Shown: positions 18,680-28,586 of the stretch, one piece after another
How the letters are laid out: every line of letters begins with the position of its first letter
Numbering within the stretch: the first letter of the stretch is position 1
Source: Candidatus Thiodiazotropha sp. 'RUGA'
GTDB taxonomy: Bacteria > Pseudomonadota > Gammaproteobacteria > Chromatiales > Chromatiaceae
Direction of reading: 5' to 3'
DNA: 47,933 bases
Assembly (NCBI GenBank): GCA_016842065.1
Contig: JAEPDS010000030.1
Span: forward strand, 1-47,933
Notes under the pieces: model-generated
Database searches by the model: none
What the model was told of the DNA's origin: nothing
The model's input: only the letters and a program-made list of their open reading frames with translations
Program-made: the position numbers and the translations under genes

Positions 18680-19918
18680 TCAGACTCGGCGGAATGCCAA
18701 TGTGCCGTTGGTACCACCAAATCCGAAGGAGTTGGAGATCACCACATCCAGCTTCATCTCCCGAGCCGTATTGGGCACGTAGTCCAGATCGCAATCCGGA
18801 TCCTGATTTTCCAGATTGATGGTCGGAGGTACCACCTGGTTGTGCAGCGCCAGAATGGTGAACACAGCTTCTGCGCCACCAGCGGCGCCCAGCATGTGTC
18901 CTGTCATCGATTTGGTCGAGCTGACACAGAGTTTGTGCGCATGATCACCAAAGGCCCGTTTCACCGCCAGGGTTTCCGCCACATCACCGGCTGGCGTGGA
19001 AGTACCATGGGCATTGATGTAATCGACCTCTTGCAGGTTGATACCCGCATCTTTGAGTGCCATCTGCATACATTGGGCTGCGCCTGAGCCATCTTTCGAA
19101 GGCGCGGTCATATGGAATGCGTCAGAGTTCATACCCACACCCACCAGCTCAGCGTAGATTTTTGCGCCTCGCGCTTTGGCCTGTTCGTACTCTTCCAGCA
19201 CCACCACACCGGCACCGTCACTGAGCACGAATCCATCGCGATCCTTGTCCCAGGGACGGCTCGCCGCCTGAGGATCATCGTTTCTGCGTGACAGGGCGCG
19301 CGCCGCAGCAAAACCACCCAGACCGACCGGAGAAGTGGCCATTTCCGCACCACCGGCAATCATCACATCAGTCCGACCGAAGCGAATCATCATCGCCGCC
19401 TCGGCAATACTGTGAGCACCACTGCTGCAGGCAGAAACGATCGAATAGTTAGGGCCCTTCAAGCCATACATGATGGAGAGATTGCCCGATACCATATTGA
19501 TGATGCTGGAAGGCACAAAGAAAGGAGAGATCTTGCGCGGTCCGCCATCGAGGTAGGACTGATAGCTGTTCTCGATTCCTGTGATACCGCCAATACCGGA
19601 ACCGATCAGCACACCGATGCGGTCAGCATTCTCTTCAGTCACTTCAAGAGCGGAATCTTTGATAGCCTGAATACCGGCAGCAACACCATAATGGATAAAC
19701 TTATCCATTTTCTTGGCTTCTTTCTTCGGGATGTAGTCAGTGACTTCAAAGCCGTATATGGGACCACCAAACTGAGTCGAAAACGATTCGACATCAAAGT
19801 GGGTGATCGGTTGGATCCCACTCTTACCAGCCTGTATGTTCTCCCATGAGGAAGCCACATCCAGTCCAACAGGAGCTACCATGCCCAGCCCAGTTACGAC
19901 AACCCTTCTTGCAGTCAT
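18680..19918 (-). CDS. fabF: 3-oxoacyl-[acyl-carrier-protein] synthase II
   Basis: FabF elongates acyl-ACP by condensation with malonyl-ACP. The 412-residue protein has the nucleophile Cys164 in SACSSGAHS and the two catalytic His residues in NAHGTSTP and [11 protein letters not shown]. It begins with the [12 protein letters not shown] strand typical of KAS II and ends with the [10 protein letters not shown] loop. It follows acpP on the minus strand after 104 nt that contain a terminator-like hairpin, so its level may be set partly by read-through. Synteny and motifs make this call secure. Confidence 0.96.
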   Translation of the reverse strand: MTARRVVVTGLGMVAPVGLDVASSWENIQAGKSGIQPITHFDVESFSTQFGGPIYGFEVTDYIPKKEAKKMDKFIHYGVAAGIQAIKDSALEVTEENADRIGVLIGSGIGGITGIENSYQSYLDGGPRKISPFFVPSSIINMVSGNLSIMYGLKGPNYSIVSACSSGAHSIAEAAMMIRFGRTDVMIAGGAEMATSPVGLGGFAAARALSRRNDDPQAASRPWDKDRDGFVLSDGAGVVVLEEYEQAKARGAKIYAELVGVGMNSDAFHMTAPSKDGSGAAQCMQMALKDAGINLQEVDYINAHGTSTPAGDVAETLAVKRAFGDHAHKLCVSSTKSMTGHMLGAAGGAEAVFTILALHNQVVPPTINLENQDPDCDLDYVPNTAREMKLDVVISNSFGFGGTNGTLAFRRV

Positions 19919-19951
19919 ATATGACTACCCCCAAATCTCATCGGTATTGCT

Positions 19952-19997
19952 GAAAAACAAAAGGCCGCGCCCCGTTATGGATGGAGCATGACGGCCT
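19952..19997 (-). terminator. Terminator or attenuator between acpP and fabF
   Basis: On the minus strand AGGCCG pairs with CGGCCT around a 24-nt loop that contains further CCGT/ACGG pairing. It is followed by a T-rich run (TTTTGTTTTT as read on that strand). The position just after acpP fits partial termination, so the highly expressed acpP can exceed fabF. The hairpin is imperfect, so efficiency is uncertain. Confidence 0.55.
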
Positions 19998-20022
19998 GCA
20001 AAAATTAGTTCTGCTGTACAGC

Positions 20023-20256
20023 TCAACTATGTGCGTTGATGTAATCAACAGCCAATTGCACAGTTGTAATCTTTTCAGCCTCTTCATCAGGAATCTCGGT
20101 TTCAAATTCCTCTTCAAGGGCCATTACCAGCTCTACTGTGTCGAGAGAGTCAGCGCCAAGGTCATCGACGAAAGAAGCTTCAAGTGTCACCTCTTCATCT
20201 TTAACGCCCAGTTGTTCTACCACGATTTTACGAACTCGTTCTACGACATCGCTCAT
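20023..20256 (-). CDS. acpP: Acyl carrier protein
   Basis: AcpP carries growing acyl chains on a phosphopantetheine arm. The 77-residue acidic protein has the attachment Ser37 in GADSLDT and near-consensus sequence throughout ([20 protein letters not shown]). A GAGGA-type ribosome binding site precedes the ATG. It lies between fabG and fabF as expected. A candidate own promoter lies in the 194-nt gap to fabG, and a terminator-like hairpin follows, so acpP can be expressed separately from the cluster. Confidence 0.98.
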   Translation of the reverse strand: MSDVVERVRKIVVEQLGVKDEEVTLEASFVDDLGADSLDTVELVMALEEEFETEIPDEEAEKITTVQLAVDYINAHS

Positions 20257-20398
20257 TTTATTAATTTCCTCTGGATTAACCGACGACCACCAATAGGGCC
20301 GATGCGGTATTGTAGTAACAAAAAAGTTCTGAGAAAAGCGTAATCATTAGTTCAGCTCAATGCCACTAATTTATTGATTATCTTTTTCTAAACAAATA

Positions 20399-20428
20399 AT
20401 TATAAGCTAAACTTCATTTAACTTATAA
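20399..20428 (-). promoter_or_regulatory. Candidate sigma70 promoter for acpP
   Basis: On the minus strand a perfect TATAAT at 20399-20404 is preceded by TTATAA (4/6 match to the -35 consensus) after an 18-nt spacer. It would give a leader of roughly 135 nt before acpP. The region is AT-rich, so chance matches are a concern. Confidence 0.4.
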
Positions 20429-20450
20429 TGTTTTTAATCCGAAAATGTCC

Positions 20451-21194
20451 TTAGGACATGTACATTCCGCCGTTTACATGCAGGGTCTCACCTGTGATAT
20501 AGCGTCCAGATGCGCCGGCAAGAAACAGCACGGCATTCGCGATATCCTCCGGTAATCCCAGTTGCTGCAACGGAATATTCTCTATCAGACTCTTCCTTTG
20601 AGCCTCAGGCAGTTCATTGGTCATGTCGGTTTCAATGAAACCCGGCGCCACCGAGTTTACCGTAATTCCTCTGGACCCCACCTCACGGGCCAGTGAACGG
20701 GTAAATCCATCAAGCCCGGCCTTGGCGGCCGCATAGTTTGACTGACCTGCGTTCCCCATCGAGCCAACAACTGAGGAGATATTGATGATGCGCCCTTTGC
20801 GCGCCTTCATCATACCTCTCAACACGCCCTTGCTGAGCCGATAGACCGAGGAGAGATTGGTGTTGATCACCCGCTCCCACTCATCATCCTTCATCCGCAT
20901 CAGCAGATTGTCGTTGGTGATTCCCGCATTGTTCACCAGAATGGTCGGAGCACTGTATTTTTCTGCGATGGCACTCATCAATGCATCAATGGAAGCCTGG
21001 TCAGCCACATCCAGTACCATTCCGCATCCTGCAACAGAAGCCTCATTCAGACGCGCTGAGATCGCCTCGGCACCGCCCTCAGAAGTCGCAGTTCCCACCA
21101 CGGTGGCGCCGGCAGAGGCCAGGCAGTCAGCGATCGCCGCACCGATTCCGCGACTGGCTCCAGTGACCAGGGCAATTTCATTCTCCAGACTCAT
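20451..21194 (-). CDS. fabG: 3-oxoacyl-[acyl-carrier-protein] reductase
   Basis: FabG reduces 3-ketoacyl-ACP with NADPH. The short-chain dehydrogenase features are clear: TGASRGIG near residues 11-18, NNAG at about 88-91, and the catalytic set Ser141, Tyr154, Lys158 in SSVVGSMG and NYAAAKAG. The protein has the usual 247 residues and ends with HVNGGMYMS. Its start overlaps fabD by 4 nt (ATGA). The motifs plus the position between fabD and acpP leave no real alternative. Confidence 0.97.
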   Translation of the reverse strand: MSLENEIALVTGASRGIGAAIADCLASAGATVVGTATSEGGAEAISARLNEASVAGCGMVLDVADQASIDALMSAIAEKYSAPTILVNNAGITNDNLLMRMKDDEWERVINTNLSSVYRLSKGVLRGMMKARKGRIINISSVVGSMGNAGQSNYAAAKAGLDGFTRSLAREVGSRGITVNSVAPGFIETDMTNELPEAQRKSLIENIPLQQLGLPEDIANAVLFLAGASGRYITGETLHVNGGMYMS

Positions 21195-22132
21195 TTCAAA
21201 GCCTCCAGAGCCTGATTCAGGCTATTTGTGTCATATACCGCAACACCGGTTAAACTCCGGTCTATTCTTTTTGTCAGCCCTGCCAGTACTTTGCCAGGCC
21301 CGGCTTCAACGATTCTGCTACTGCCGGCCGCAGCCATCTTCTGTACCGCTTCAACCCAGCGCACCGGACTGTACAACTGTGCTGCGAGCATTGATCGGAT
21401 CTCATCACCATCCGCGGCAGATGCCACATTGACGTTGTGAATCACAGGAATTTCGGTTGCAGAAAGGCTTATTGTAGCCAATTGTTCGCTCAACTGTTCT
21501 GCGGCCGGTTTCATCAATGCACAATGGGAAGGCACACTTACCGGCAGGGGCAACGCCCGCTTGGCACCGGCCTCCTTAGCCAACTCGCAAGCCCTTTCAA
21601 CGGCGCTTTTGCTGCCGGCAATAACCACCTGCCCCGGAGAGTTGAAGTTCACCGCTTCAACCACTTCACCCGAGGCAGCGGATTGACAGACCTGCCGCAC
21701 GACCTCATCGTCAAGACCGAGAATGGCTGCCATACTGCCACTCCCTTCAGGCACGGCGTTCTGCATGAATTTGCCACGCTGGGCAACCAGTTTCACCCCA
21801 TCCTGAAAACCAAGTGCACCAGCGCAAACCAGAGCGGTGTACTCTCCCAGGCTGTGTCCAGCCATCATTTCCGGCGAGGGCCCGCCTTGTTGCTGCCAAA
21901 CTCGCCATACCGCAACGCCAGCGGTCAACATGGCGGGTTGGGTATTCTCCGTTTGATTCAGTGATTCAGCCGGGCCATCCTGAGCCAGCGCCCAAAGATC
22001 AAAACCCAACACATCGGATGCTTCTTTGAAGGTCTCAGTTACAACGGCAAAATCTTCCGCCAGTTGTTTCAACATACCTACCGATTGAGAACCCTGACCG
22101 GGAAATACCATGCTGAATTGTGTATCACTCAT
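21191..22132 (-). CDS. fabD: Malonyl-CoA:ACP transacylase
   Basis: FabD moves malonyl groups from CoA to ACP. The 313-residue protein begins with the FPGQGSQSVGM motif and has the nucleophilic Ser94 in GHSLGE. The catalytic His is in VPSHCALM, and the C-terminal VEAGPGKVLAGLTKR block follows. It overlaps fabG by 4 nt and follows fabH after 18 nt, standard for the cluster. Confidence 0.96.
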   Translation of the reverse strand: MSDTQFSMVFPGQGSQSVGMLKQLAEDFAVVTETFKEASDVLGFDLWALAQDGPAESLNQTENTQPAMLTAGVAVWRVWQQQGGPSPEMMAGHSLGEYTALVCAGALGFQDGVKLVAQRGKFMQNAVPEGSGSMAAILGLDDEVVRQVCQSAASGEVVEAVNFNSPGQVVIAGSKSAVERACELAKEAGAKRALPLPVSVPSHCALMKPAAEQLSEQLATISLSATEIPVIHNVNVASAADGDEIRSMLAAQLYSPVRWVEAVQKMAAAGSSRIVEAGPGKVLAGLTKRIDRSLTGVAVYDTNSLNQALEALK

Positions 22133-22150
22133 AATCGACTTTCGCAGGAA

Positions 22151-23119
22151 TTAGAATTTTGCCAGTACCGAGCCCCATGTGAAGCCACCACCAAAGGCTT
22201 CCATGAGAATGGTTTCACCACGTTTTATTCTTCCATCCCTGACCGCCACATCCAGTGCCAAAGGCACGGAAGCAGCCGAAGTATTACCATGATCTTCCAC
22301 AGTGACCACCACCCTTTCCATCGGGGTCTGCAATTTCCTTGCAGTGGCATTAATGATACGGATATTGGCCTGATGGGGTATCAACCAATCGATATCCGAT
22401 TTTTGCATCCCGTTGGCTGCCAGTGTCTCATCCACGATGCGGCCGAGCGTGGTCACCGCCACCTTAAACACCTCGTTGCCTCGCATCTGCATATAAGCCT
22501 CACTCTCGCGAAGCTTGTCATAGCCACGGGAGATACCCGATGGCACACGCAGCAGGCTCTCATAGGCGCCATCCGCATGCAGGTGGGTCGAGATGATGCC
22601 CGGTTCATTACTCGCCTCGATCACCACAGCGCCTGCACCGTCACCAAACAGCACACAGGTATTCCGGTCGTTCCAATCGAGAATCCGCGAGATGGTCTCA
22701 GCACCGACAACCAGGGCTTTCTTAGCCGATCCGGTTTGAATGAATTTGTCAGCGACACCCAGAGCGTAGACAAAGCCGGTACATACGGCCTGAACATCAA
22801 ACGCTGCGGGACCGCGAATCCCCAGACGCGCCTGCAACAGACAGGCGGTACTCGGAAAGACTTGATCAGCCGTGGTTGTCGCCACTACGATCAGGTCGAT
22901 CTCATCAGGCTTCAGACCCGCCATATCGAGCGCATTCCGCGCCGCCTTTTCCGCCAGATCGCAGGTAAACTCGCCCTCTTCCGCAATGTGACGTTTACGG
23001 ATGCCGGTACGCTCTACGATCCACTGGTCCGTCGTATCAACAATTTTTTCAAGGTCGTGATTGGTCACGACTTTCTCAGGCAGATAACCACCCGTGCCGG
23101 TTATACGCGAATAGATCAC
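22151..23119 (-). CDS. fabH: 3-oxoacyl-[acyl-carrier-protein] synthase III
   Basis: FabH starts each fatty acid by condensing acetyl-CoA with malonyl-ACP. The Cys-His-Asn triad is visible: Cys113 in QAVCTGF, His in IPHQANIRI and Asn in DHGNTSAAS. The 322-residue length and the N-terminal [15 protein letters not shown] are typical. Its start overlaps plsX by 4 nt, so PlsX and FabH, which tie phospholipid to fatty-acid initiation, are made together. Confidence 0.96.
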   Translation of the reverse strand: MIYSRITGTGGYLPEKVVTNHDLEKIVDTTDQWIVERTGIRKRHIAEEGEFTCDLAEKAARNALDMAGLKPDEIDLIVVATTTADQVFPSTACLLQARLGIRGPAAFDVQAVCTGFVYALGVADKFIQTGSAKKALVVGAETISRILDWNDRNTCVLFGDGAGAVVIEASNEPGIISTHLHADGAYESLLRVPSGISRGYDKLRESEAYMQMRGNEVFKVAVTTLGRIVDETLAANGMQKSDIDWLIPHQANIRIINATARKLQTPMERVVVTVEDHGNTSAASVPLALDVAVRDGRIKRGETILMEAFGGGFTWGSVLAKF

Positions 23120-24153
23120 GCGGTTTCCCTTTTATCCAGATGAGCCTTGACTTGTTCCGCAATGCGGCTGGGCACATCGCTTGAAACCTCTTTACGGGCA
23201 ATGCTGATTGCATTCATGAATGCAATTTTATCTGCCCCGCCATGGCTTTTGATTACAATCCCACGCAGTCCCAACAGACTGGCGCCATTGTAGTGTCTAT
23301 GATCAATGCGTTTCGCTAAACTGCGAAGTACCGGCAATGCGATCAATCCAGCCAATTGGGTCAGGAAATTCTTTTTGAATTCCAGCTGCATGAAATGGCG
23401 GATCATCTTGGCAACCCCTTCACTGCTCTTCAGGGCGACATTTCCAACAAAACCGTCGGAAACGATGACATCCGTGCCACCCTGAAAAATATCGTCCCCC
23501 TCAACATAGCCTACATAGTTGAGTGAACTGGCGTGCAGCAGCTCATGGGCCTCTTTTACCTGCTCATTACCCTTGATCTCTTCCTGGCCGATATTCAACA
23601 GGCCGATTTTCGGGTTGCTGATATCGGTTACCGCAGAGACGGTCTCACTGCCCATTACTGCAAACTGAAACAGGTGTCCGGCACTGCAATCCACGTTCGC
23701 ACCCAGATCGAGCATGAATGTCTGCCCCTTCATGGATGGTAATGCGGTAATGATTGCAGGACGATCGATATTCGGTAGCATCTTCAGCACAAACCGGGAG
23801 GTAGCCATCAAGGCGCCGGTATTACCAGCACTGACGCAGGCGTCCGCATCCCCGGATTTGACCAGATCTATAGCCACTCTCATGGATGAATCTTTTTTGT
23901 TTCGCAGTGCTTTGGAGGGCAGCTCATCCATAGCAACCACTTCAGATGCGTGCTTGACACGCAGTCTGTCACCGAATCCATGATTTCCAAGCTTTGCCTG
24001 AAGCGTCTCTTCGTCGCCAACCAGTATCAGCGCAGTCGCCTTATCTTTATTCAGATACCCTAAAGCCGCAGGCACCACGACATCTGCGCCGATGTCGCCA
24101 CCCATTGCATCCAGAGAGATTGTGACTGGCCTATTCATTGAAGATAGATTCAC
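23116..24153 (-). CDS. plsX: Phosphate acyltransferase PlsX
   Basis: PlsX converts acyl-ACP to acyl-phosphate, the donor for the first acylation of glycerol-3-phosphate. The 345-residue protein begins with [19 protein letters not shown] and contains [22 protein letters not shown] and the [12 protein letters not shown] block, all hallmark PlsX segments. It lies downstream of rpmF and overlaps fabH by 4 nt. Its position and sequence are as in E. coli. Confidence 0.96.
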   Translation of the reverse strand: MNLSSMNRPVTISLDAMGGDIGADVVVPAALGYLNKDKATALILVGDEETLQAKLGNHGFGDRLRVKHASEVVAMDELPSKALRNKKDSSMRVAIDLVKSGDADACVSAGNTGALMATSRFVLKMLPNIDRPAIITALPSMKGQTFMLDLGANVDCSAGHLFQFAVMGSETVSAVTDISNPKIGLLNIGQEEIKGNEQVKEAHELLHASSLNYVGYVEGDDIFQGGTDVIVSDGFVGNVALKSSEGVAKMIRHFMQLEFKKNFLTQLAGLIALPVLRSLAKRIDHRHYNGASLLGLRGIVIKSHGGADKIAFMNAISIARKEVSSDVPSRIAEQVKAHLDKRETA

Positions 24154-24229
24154 CCAAATAAGAAGAACCCGTCAGAGGCGATCGCCCCATACGGGTTCCA
24201 AACAGGTCATTGAACCGACGAGTTGAGAA

Positions 24230-24409
24230 TCACTCGCCTTTGGTATCGACTACTTTACGGCCTTTATAGAAACCATCCGCAGTCATATGGTGACGCAGGT
24301 GGGTTTCACCGGAAGTTGAATCAATAGAGAGAGTCTCACTCTTCAGACCATCATGTGCACGACGCATACCGCGTTTTGATGGGGTCTTTTTGTTTTGTTG
24401 AACAGCCAT
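24230..24409 (-). CDS. rpmF: 50S ribosomal protein L32
   Basis: This 59-residue protein reads [20 protein letters not shown] and continues to [21 protein letters not shown] before ending in DTKGE. It matches gammaproteobacterial L32 throughout. It lacks the four zinc-binding cysteines found in some L32 proteins, the usual C-minus form in this class. It lies between yceD and plsX, its conserved place. A GGAGATC-type ribosome binding site precedes the ATG. Confidence 0.97.
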   Translation of the reverse strand: MAVQQNKKTPSKRGMRRAHDGLKSETLSIDSTSGETHLRHHMTADGFYKGRKVVDTKGE

Positions 24410-24445
24410 GGCTGATCTCCTGAAAAAATTTATACAAACTAAAAA

Positions 24446-24973
24446 CTAATGCCTGTCCTTTTTAAGCGCGGACAACACGGCAAACGGATTTTCCTGTTGC
24501 TCAGGTTCTGACACCTGCAGTTCCTCATCTGAGACGAACTCATGAGGCACCTGACAAACATCTGTGTCATGCATCGGCACTTGAGGCAGTGCCAAAAGAA
24601 GCTCATCTTCGATCAGCTCCCTGAAATCCACCACACCCTCTTCTACCAGACATGGGTCCAGATCATCAGGTAGCCTCTCAGCTTCATTCAGTCCTTCAAC
24701 AAAGACCACCGAGAACCTTCTCTCTACAGGAAATCTCAACGCCCCAAGACAACGTTGGCACTCAAGTGTCAACTCTGTCCGGACAATCCCGTCAAGCCTT
24801 GCACGCCGCTGCTCGTCACGACTGAAGCTCAAATTGAACAAGACCTCGCCATCAGCCTGCATCAGGCAATCTCGGAGCCTCACAAAAGCCTCAACAGGCA
24901 ACTCTCCGCTGACCTCTTTTGCGAGATCAGCGAAGCGCCAGGGATCCAATCGATCAGGAAAGCGCTTCGACAT
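24446..24973 (-). CDS. yceD: YceD family protein (DUF177), 23S rRNA accumulation protein
   Basis: This 175-residue protein has the DUF177 core LTLECQRCLGAL and EDELLLALPQVPMHD, and ends with NPFAVLSALKK, as in E. coli YceD. The family is linked to 23S rRNA accumulation in bacteria and plants. It heads the rpmF-plsX-fab cluster. There is no ribosome binding site before the ATG, and a strong sigma70-like promoter sits so close that the mRNA would have a leader of only a few nucleotides. The next downstream in-frame Met would delete a conserved N-terminal region, so this start is preferred. Confidence 0.9.
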   Translation of the reverse strand: MSKRFPDRLDPWRFADLAKEVSGELPVEAFVRLRDCLMQADGEVLFNLSFSRDEQRRARLDGIVRTELTLECQRCLGALRFPVERRFSVVFVEGLNEAERLPDDLDPCLVEEGVVDFRELIEDELLLALPQVPMHDTDVCQVPHEFVSDEELQVSEPEQQENPFAVLSALKKDRH

Positions 24974-24982
24974 AAGCGCGAG

Positions 24983-25012
24983 ATAATATTATGAGAGCAC
25001 CTCTCATGTCAA
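24983..25012 (-). promoter_or_regulatory. Strong sigma70 promoter for yceD-rpmF-plsX-fab
   Basis: On the minus strand a consensus TTGACA at 25007-25012 is followed by an 18-nt spacer and TATTAT (5/6) at 24983-24988. The expected start site near 24976 is only about three bases before the yceD ATG. The -35 lies within the hairpin that follows oadB. Confidence 0.6.
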
Positions 25013-25028
25013 AATGACATCAGAGGTG
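24998..25028 (-). terminator. Hairpin downstream of oadB (possible terminator)
   Basis: CACCTCT-C-ATGTCA pairs with TGACAT-C-AGAGGTG around an AAA loop: 13 pairs with one C-C mismatch. It lies 22 nt after the oadB stop. No clear T-tract follows on the minus strand, so termination is probable but not certain. It also overlaps the yceD promoter. Confidence 0.45.
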
Positions 25029-25050
25029 GGGTGTCTGGCGGAGGGCGGAA

Positions 25051-26190
25051 TTAACCGCCAACCATCGCCAGCAGAATACCGGCAGCGACGGCAGAACCGA
25101 TTACCCCCGCCACATTCGGCCCCATCGCGTGCATCAGCAGAAAATTGTGGTGATTGGTCTCCAGCCCCACTTTGTTGACCACCCGGGCCGCCATCGGCAC
25201 TGCCGACACACCAGCCGCACCAATCAGCGGATTGACCTTGCCGCCGGTAACCCGATGCATGATTTTGCCCATGATCACACCAGCCGCCGTGCCAATACAG
25301 AAAGCAAAGGCGCCCAGCGTGAGGATTCCCAGGGTATCGATGGTCAGAAACTTGTCTGCAGAGAGCTTGGAACCAACCGCCAGACCAAGGAAGATCGTCA
25401 CGATATTGATGATCTCGTTTTGTGCCGCATGACTGAGTCGCTCCACCACCCCACTTTCACGCAGCAGATTGCCGAAGGTCAGCATACCGATCAGCGGGGC
25501 TGCGGAGGGTAGAAAGATGATACAGAGCAACAGCACCGCAAAGGGAAACAGCACCTTCTCCAGCTTGTTCACGTGCCTCAACTGCTGCATTTCCACGTTG
25601 CGCTCCGCCTCGGTTGTCAGCAGGCGCATGATTGGCGGCTGGATGATCGGCACCAGCGCCATATAGGAGTAGGCTGCCACAGCGATCGCACCCAACAGGT
25701 CAGGCGCCAGTCTGGAGGCGAGAAAAATCGCTGTCGGTCCATCCGCGCCACCAATGATCGCAATCGCTGAAGCCTCAGCCAGGGTAAAATCGAAACCTGG
25801 AACAAAATTCAGCGCCAAGGCTCCCAGCAGCGTGACGAATATACCGAACTGTGCGGCAGCTCCCAGCAACAGAGTCCAGGGCATCGCAATCAACGCCCCG
25901 AAATCGGTAAGCGCTCCGACTCCCATGAAGATCAGCAGCGGAAACACCCCGGTCTCTATCCCCACACTGTAGATAAGGCCCAGCAGACCATCACTACCAC
26001 CGATTCCAGCCAGCGGGATATTACTCAGAATGGCGCCGAATCCGATCGGCAACAGCAGCAGTGGTTCGAACTTTTTCACCACCGCCAGGTAGATCAATGC
26101 GCAGCCAACGCCCATCATCAGGACCTGGCCCCACTCCAGATTCGCCAGACCAGTCGACTGCCATAGCGGTTCTAAGCCAATTTCAACCAT
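25051..26190 (-). CDS. oadB: Sodium-pumping oxaloacetate decarboxylase, beta subunit
   Basis: OadB is the membrane subunit that couples decarboxylation of carboxybiotin to Na+ export. The 379-residue protein is almost wholly hydrophobic helices and contains [12 protein letters not shown] and the late [16 protein letters not shown] and [14 protein letters not shown] segments, which are signature OadB sequences lining the Na+ path. The length agrees with the shorter OadB form. It begins one base after oadA, as expected for the G-A-B order of this complex. Confidence 0.93.
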   Translation of the reverse strand: MVEIGLEPLWQSTGLANLEWGQVLMMGVGCALIYLAVVKKFEPLLLLPIGFGAILSNIPLAGIGGSDGLLGLIYSVGIETGVFPLLIFMGVGALTDFGALIAMPWTLLLGAAAQFGIFVTLLGALALNFVPGFDFTLAEASAIAIIGGADGPTAIFLASRLAPDLLGAIAVAAYSYMALVPIIQPPIMRLLTTEAERNVEMQQLRHVNKLEKVLFPFAVLLLCIIFLPSAAPLIGMLTFGNLLRESGVVERLSHAAQNEIINIVTIFLGLAVGSKLSADKFLTIDTLGILTLGAFAFCIGTAAGVIMGKIMHRVTGGKVNPLIGAAGVSAVPMAARVVNKVGLETNHHNFLLMHAMGPNVAGVIGSAVAAGILLAMVGG

Positions 26191-26191
26191 A

Positions 26192-27994
26192 TCAGGAAAG
26201 ACTCAACAGTGGGGTTCCAACCTGAACGGCATCACCCTCTTTAACCAGGATCTGAGACACCGTACCGGCTGAATTGGCGCGTACTTCCGTCTCCATCTTC
26301 ATCGCTTCCAGCACCATCACAACGTCACCGGCAGCCACCTGTTGGCCTGCGGAGACCTTGATGGCGTGGATGTTTCCAGACAGTGGCGCGGCAATCTCCG
26401 TACCACCAGTGGGCACCGGGGCCGCCGCAGGTGCCGCAGCAGCTGGCGCCGCAGGGGCCACATCGGTCACAGCACCAGCGGGGGATACCTTGACGTTGTA
26501 GGTCACCCCATTGACTTCCACCTGATAGGCTTCAGGCCCACCAGCCGGTGCCGCAGCAGGTGCGGCAGCAGGCGCTGCGCTGGGCGCCTCCGGTTCTGTT
26601 CCCGGGGCCGGTTCAAAGGCATCCGGGTTGTCTCTGTTCTTAAGGTATTTCAGACCAACCTGAGGGAAGAGTGCATAGATGAGCACGTCGTCAACTTCAT
26701 CTTTTGCCACTTTGATGCCGTGTTCATCGACCAGACCACGGAATTCCGCGGTCAACTTATCCATCTCCGCATCGATCTGGTCGGCTGGACGGCAGGTAAT
26801 CGCCTCTTCGCCATCTTTCAGAACCCTGGACTGAAGCTCAGCATTGACCGGGGCCGGTGTCGCACCATATTCCCCTTTCAATACACCTTCGGTCTCTTTG
26901 GCAATAGTCTTATAGCGCTCACCCATCAGCACATTGATCACCGCCTGGGTACCGACAATCTGGGAAGTTGGGGTGACCAGTGGAATGTAACCCAGGTCCT
27001 CGCGTACTTTGGGAATCTCTTCCAGCACCTCATCGAGCTTTTCGGTAGCACCCTGCTCCCTGAGCTGATTCTCCATATTGGTCAACATGCCTCCGGGCAC
27101 CTGAGCAACCAGAATCCGGGAGTCGACACCCTTCAGGGAGCCTTCGAACTTCGCATACTTTTTACGCACTTCGCGGAAATAGGCGGCAATCTCCTCCAGC
27201 AGGATGAGATCCAATCCGGTATCCCGATCGCTCTCCTTGAGAATTGCCACAACGGACTCTGTGGCAGAGTGGCCATAGGTCATACTCATCGAGGAGATTG
27301 AGGCATCCATCATATCAACGCCCGCTTCGGCACATTTCATCGCGGTCGCCACACTCATCCCGGTAGTTGCATGACTATGCATCGCAATCGGTATCGAAAT
27401 GCTCTCTTTCAGACGGGTAACCAGTTCATAACCGGTATAGGGATTCAACAGCCCGGCCATGTCCTTGATGCAGATTGAGTGGCAACCCATATCTTCCATG
27501 CTTTTGCACATGTCCAGCCAGTAGTCCATGTTATGTACCGGACTGACGGTATATGACATGGTGCCCTGCGCGTGTTTATCGACTTTCAAAGTCGCTTTGA
27601 CCGCAGTCTCCAGATTGCGCAGATCGTTCATCGCATCGAAGATTCGGAATACGTCCACGCCGTTGGTGGCCGCTCTTTCGACAAATTTATCCACCACATC
27701 ATCAGCGTAATGCCGATATCCCAGGATGTTCTGTCCGCGAAACAGCATCTGCATCGGAGTATTCGGCATGGCCGATTTCAGAATTCGGATACGCTCCCAG
27801 GGATCTTCACCAAGGAATCTGATACAGGCGTCGAAAGTTGCCCCGCCCCAGGTCTCCAATGACCAGAAGCCAACTTTATCCAGCTTTTCTGCAATCGGAA
27901 GCATGTCGTCGATACGCATTCTGGTCGCAAACAGAGACTGATGCGCATCTCTCAACACAACTTCTGTTATTCCTAGTGGTTTCTTTTCGCTCAT
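26192..27994 (-). CDS. oadA: Oxaloacetate decarboxylase, alpha subunit (biotin-containing)
   Basis: OadA transfers the carboxyl group of oxaloacetate to biotin. The 600-residue protein has the carboxyltransferase domain with [16 protein letters not shown] and [15 protein letters not shown], and the metal-binding histidines in [13 protein letters not shown]. An Ala/Pro-rich flexible linker (about 470-530) follows. The C-terminal biotinyl domain carries the acceptor Lys in [11 protein letters not shown]. Pyruvate and methylmalonyl-CoA carboxylase components are alternatives for the domain set, but the flanking oadG and oadB settle it. It is the middle gene of the operon. Confidence 0.94.
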   Translation of the reverse strand: MSEKKPLGITEVVLRDAHQSLFATRMRIDDMLPIAEKLDKVGFWSLETWGGATFDACIRFLGEDPWERIRILKSAMPNTPMQMLFRGQNILGYRHYADDVVDKFVERAATNGVDVFRIFDAMNDLRNLETAVKATLKVDKHAQGTMSYTVSPVHNMDYWLDMCKSMEDMGCHSICIKDMAGLLNPYTGYELVTRLKESISIPIAMHSHATTGMSVATAMKCAEAGVDMMDASISSMSMTYGHSATESVVAILKESDRDTGLDLILLEEIAAYFREVRKKYAKFEGSLKGVDSRILVAQVPGGMLTNMENQLREQGATEKLDEVLEEIPKVREDLGYIPLVTPTSQIVGTQAVINVLMGERYKTIAKETEGVLKGEYGATPAPVNAELQSRVLKDGEEAITCRPADQIDAEMDKLTAEFRGLVDEHGIKVAKDEVDDVLIYALFPQVGLKYLKNRDNPDAFEPAPGTEPEAPSAAPAAAPAAAPAGGPEAYQVEVNGVTYNVKVSPAGAVTDVAPAAPAAAAPAAAPVPTGGTEIAAPLSGNIHAIKVSAGQQVAAGDVVMVLEAMKMETEVRANSAGTVSQILVKEGDAVQVGTPLLSLS

Positions 27995-28060
27995 AAGCTA
28001 GCCGCCGTTGTTAATAAAACAGCCTGGTATCAGGTGTTAAAAAAATATGAAAATTCAGAC

Positions 28061-28321
28061 TCAATGACGAATCGAACGATATTGGTTAATTGCCGCTGAT
28101 ATTACGGCAACCAGGTCGCCACGCATAGTGGCCGAATCCTGGCCTGACAAAACAGGTGTACTGGCATGTGTGCTAACTGTCCCTTGCCTTTCCATCACAG
28201 CCATAGCGAGTTTTGACATCCCCTTCATGGCAAAAACCAGAACAAGAAGGAAAGTGAAAACTATCCCCATTCCAAGCAGCATCAGGTTGACGCCTGATAG
28301 CAACAAGTCTTCAATTGGCAT
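28061..28321 (-). CDS. oadG: Oxaloacetate decarboxylase, gamma subunit
   Basis: This 86-residue protein has one N-terminal membrane helix (LMLLGMGIVFTFLLVLVFAM) and a short polar C-terminus ending in AAINQYRSIRH, the usual OadG layout. In the complex it anchors the alpha subunit to the beta subunit. It is the first gene of oadGAB and lies 66 nt before oadA. The C-terminal His, which binds zinc in known OadG proteins, is present as RH at the end. Confidence 0.85.
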   Translation of the reverse strand: MPIEDLLLSGVNLMLLGMGIVFTFLLVLVFAMKGMSKLAMAVMERQGTVSTHASTPVLSGQDSATMRGDLVAVISAAINQYRSIRH

Positions 28322-28355
28322 TGGATATATTTACTCTTTGGTGGTTATTTTTGTC

Positions 28356-28385
28356 TTTCTACGTTGGGTGAAGACATGTTGTCAA
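28356..28385 (-). promoter_or_regulatory. Candidate promoter of oadGAB with overlapping operator
   Basis: On the minus strand consensus TTGACA at 28380-28385 is followed by an 18-nt spacer and TAGAAA (4/6) at 28356-28361, about 35 nt before the oadG ATG. The -35 lies inside a perfect inverted repeat. Confidence 0.4.
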
Positions 28386-28394
28386 GCAACATGT
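28374..28394. promoter_or_regulatory. 21-bp inverted repeat overlapping the oadGAB -35 element
   Basis: ACATGTTG and CAACATGT are perfect arms around TCAAG. Because the -35 hexamer is inside the repeat, a bound protein would block RNA polymerase. The binding protein is not known. Confidence 0.45.
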
Positions 28395-28586
28395 GTATTA
28401 ACAACATCGATTAACTCTTTGTTTTTACGTAGATAATACTCCATTTATTTAGAATATACATAATCAGTATTAAGCCTATCAATCAATTCTATACCGTCGT
28501 GAGGCTGCAAGGCGAGAATTTTTCATTCAATCCCCAAGCTGTCTGGTAAAATAGGCGAAATTTTATTAATAAATCAATGCCCCAGT

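Noticed and set aside
20445-20459. Palindrome ATGTCCTTAGGACAT at the fabG stop codon
   Set aside because: The central spacer is only one base and no T-tract follows, so it cannot be a normal terminator; it may be chance.
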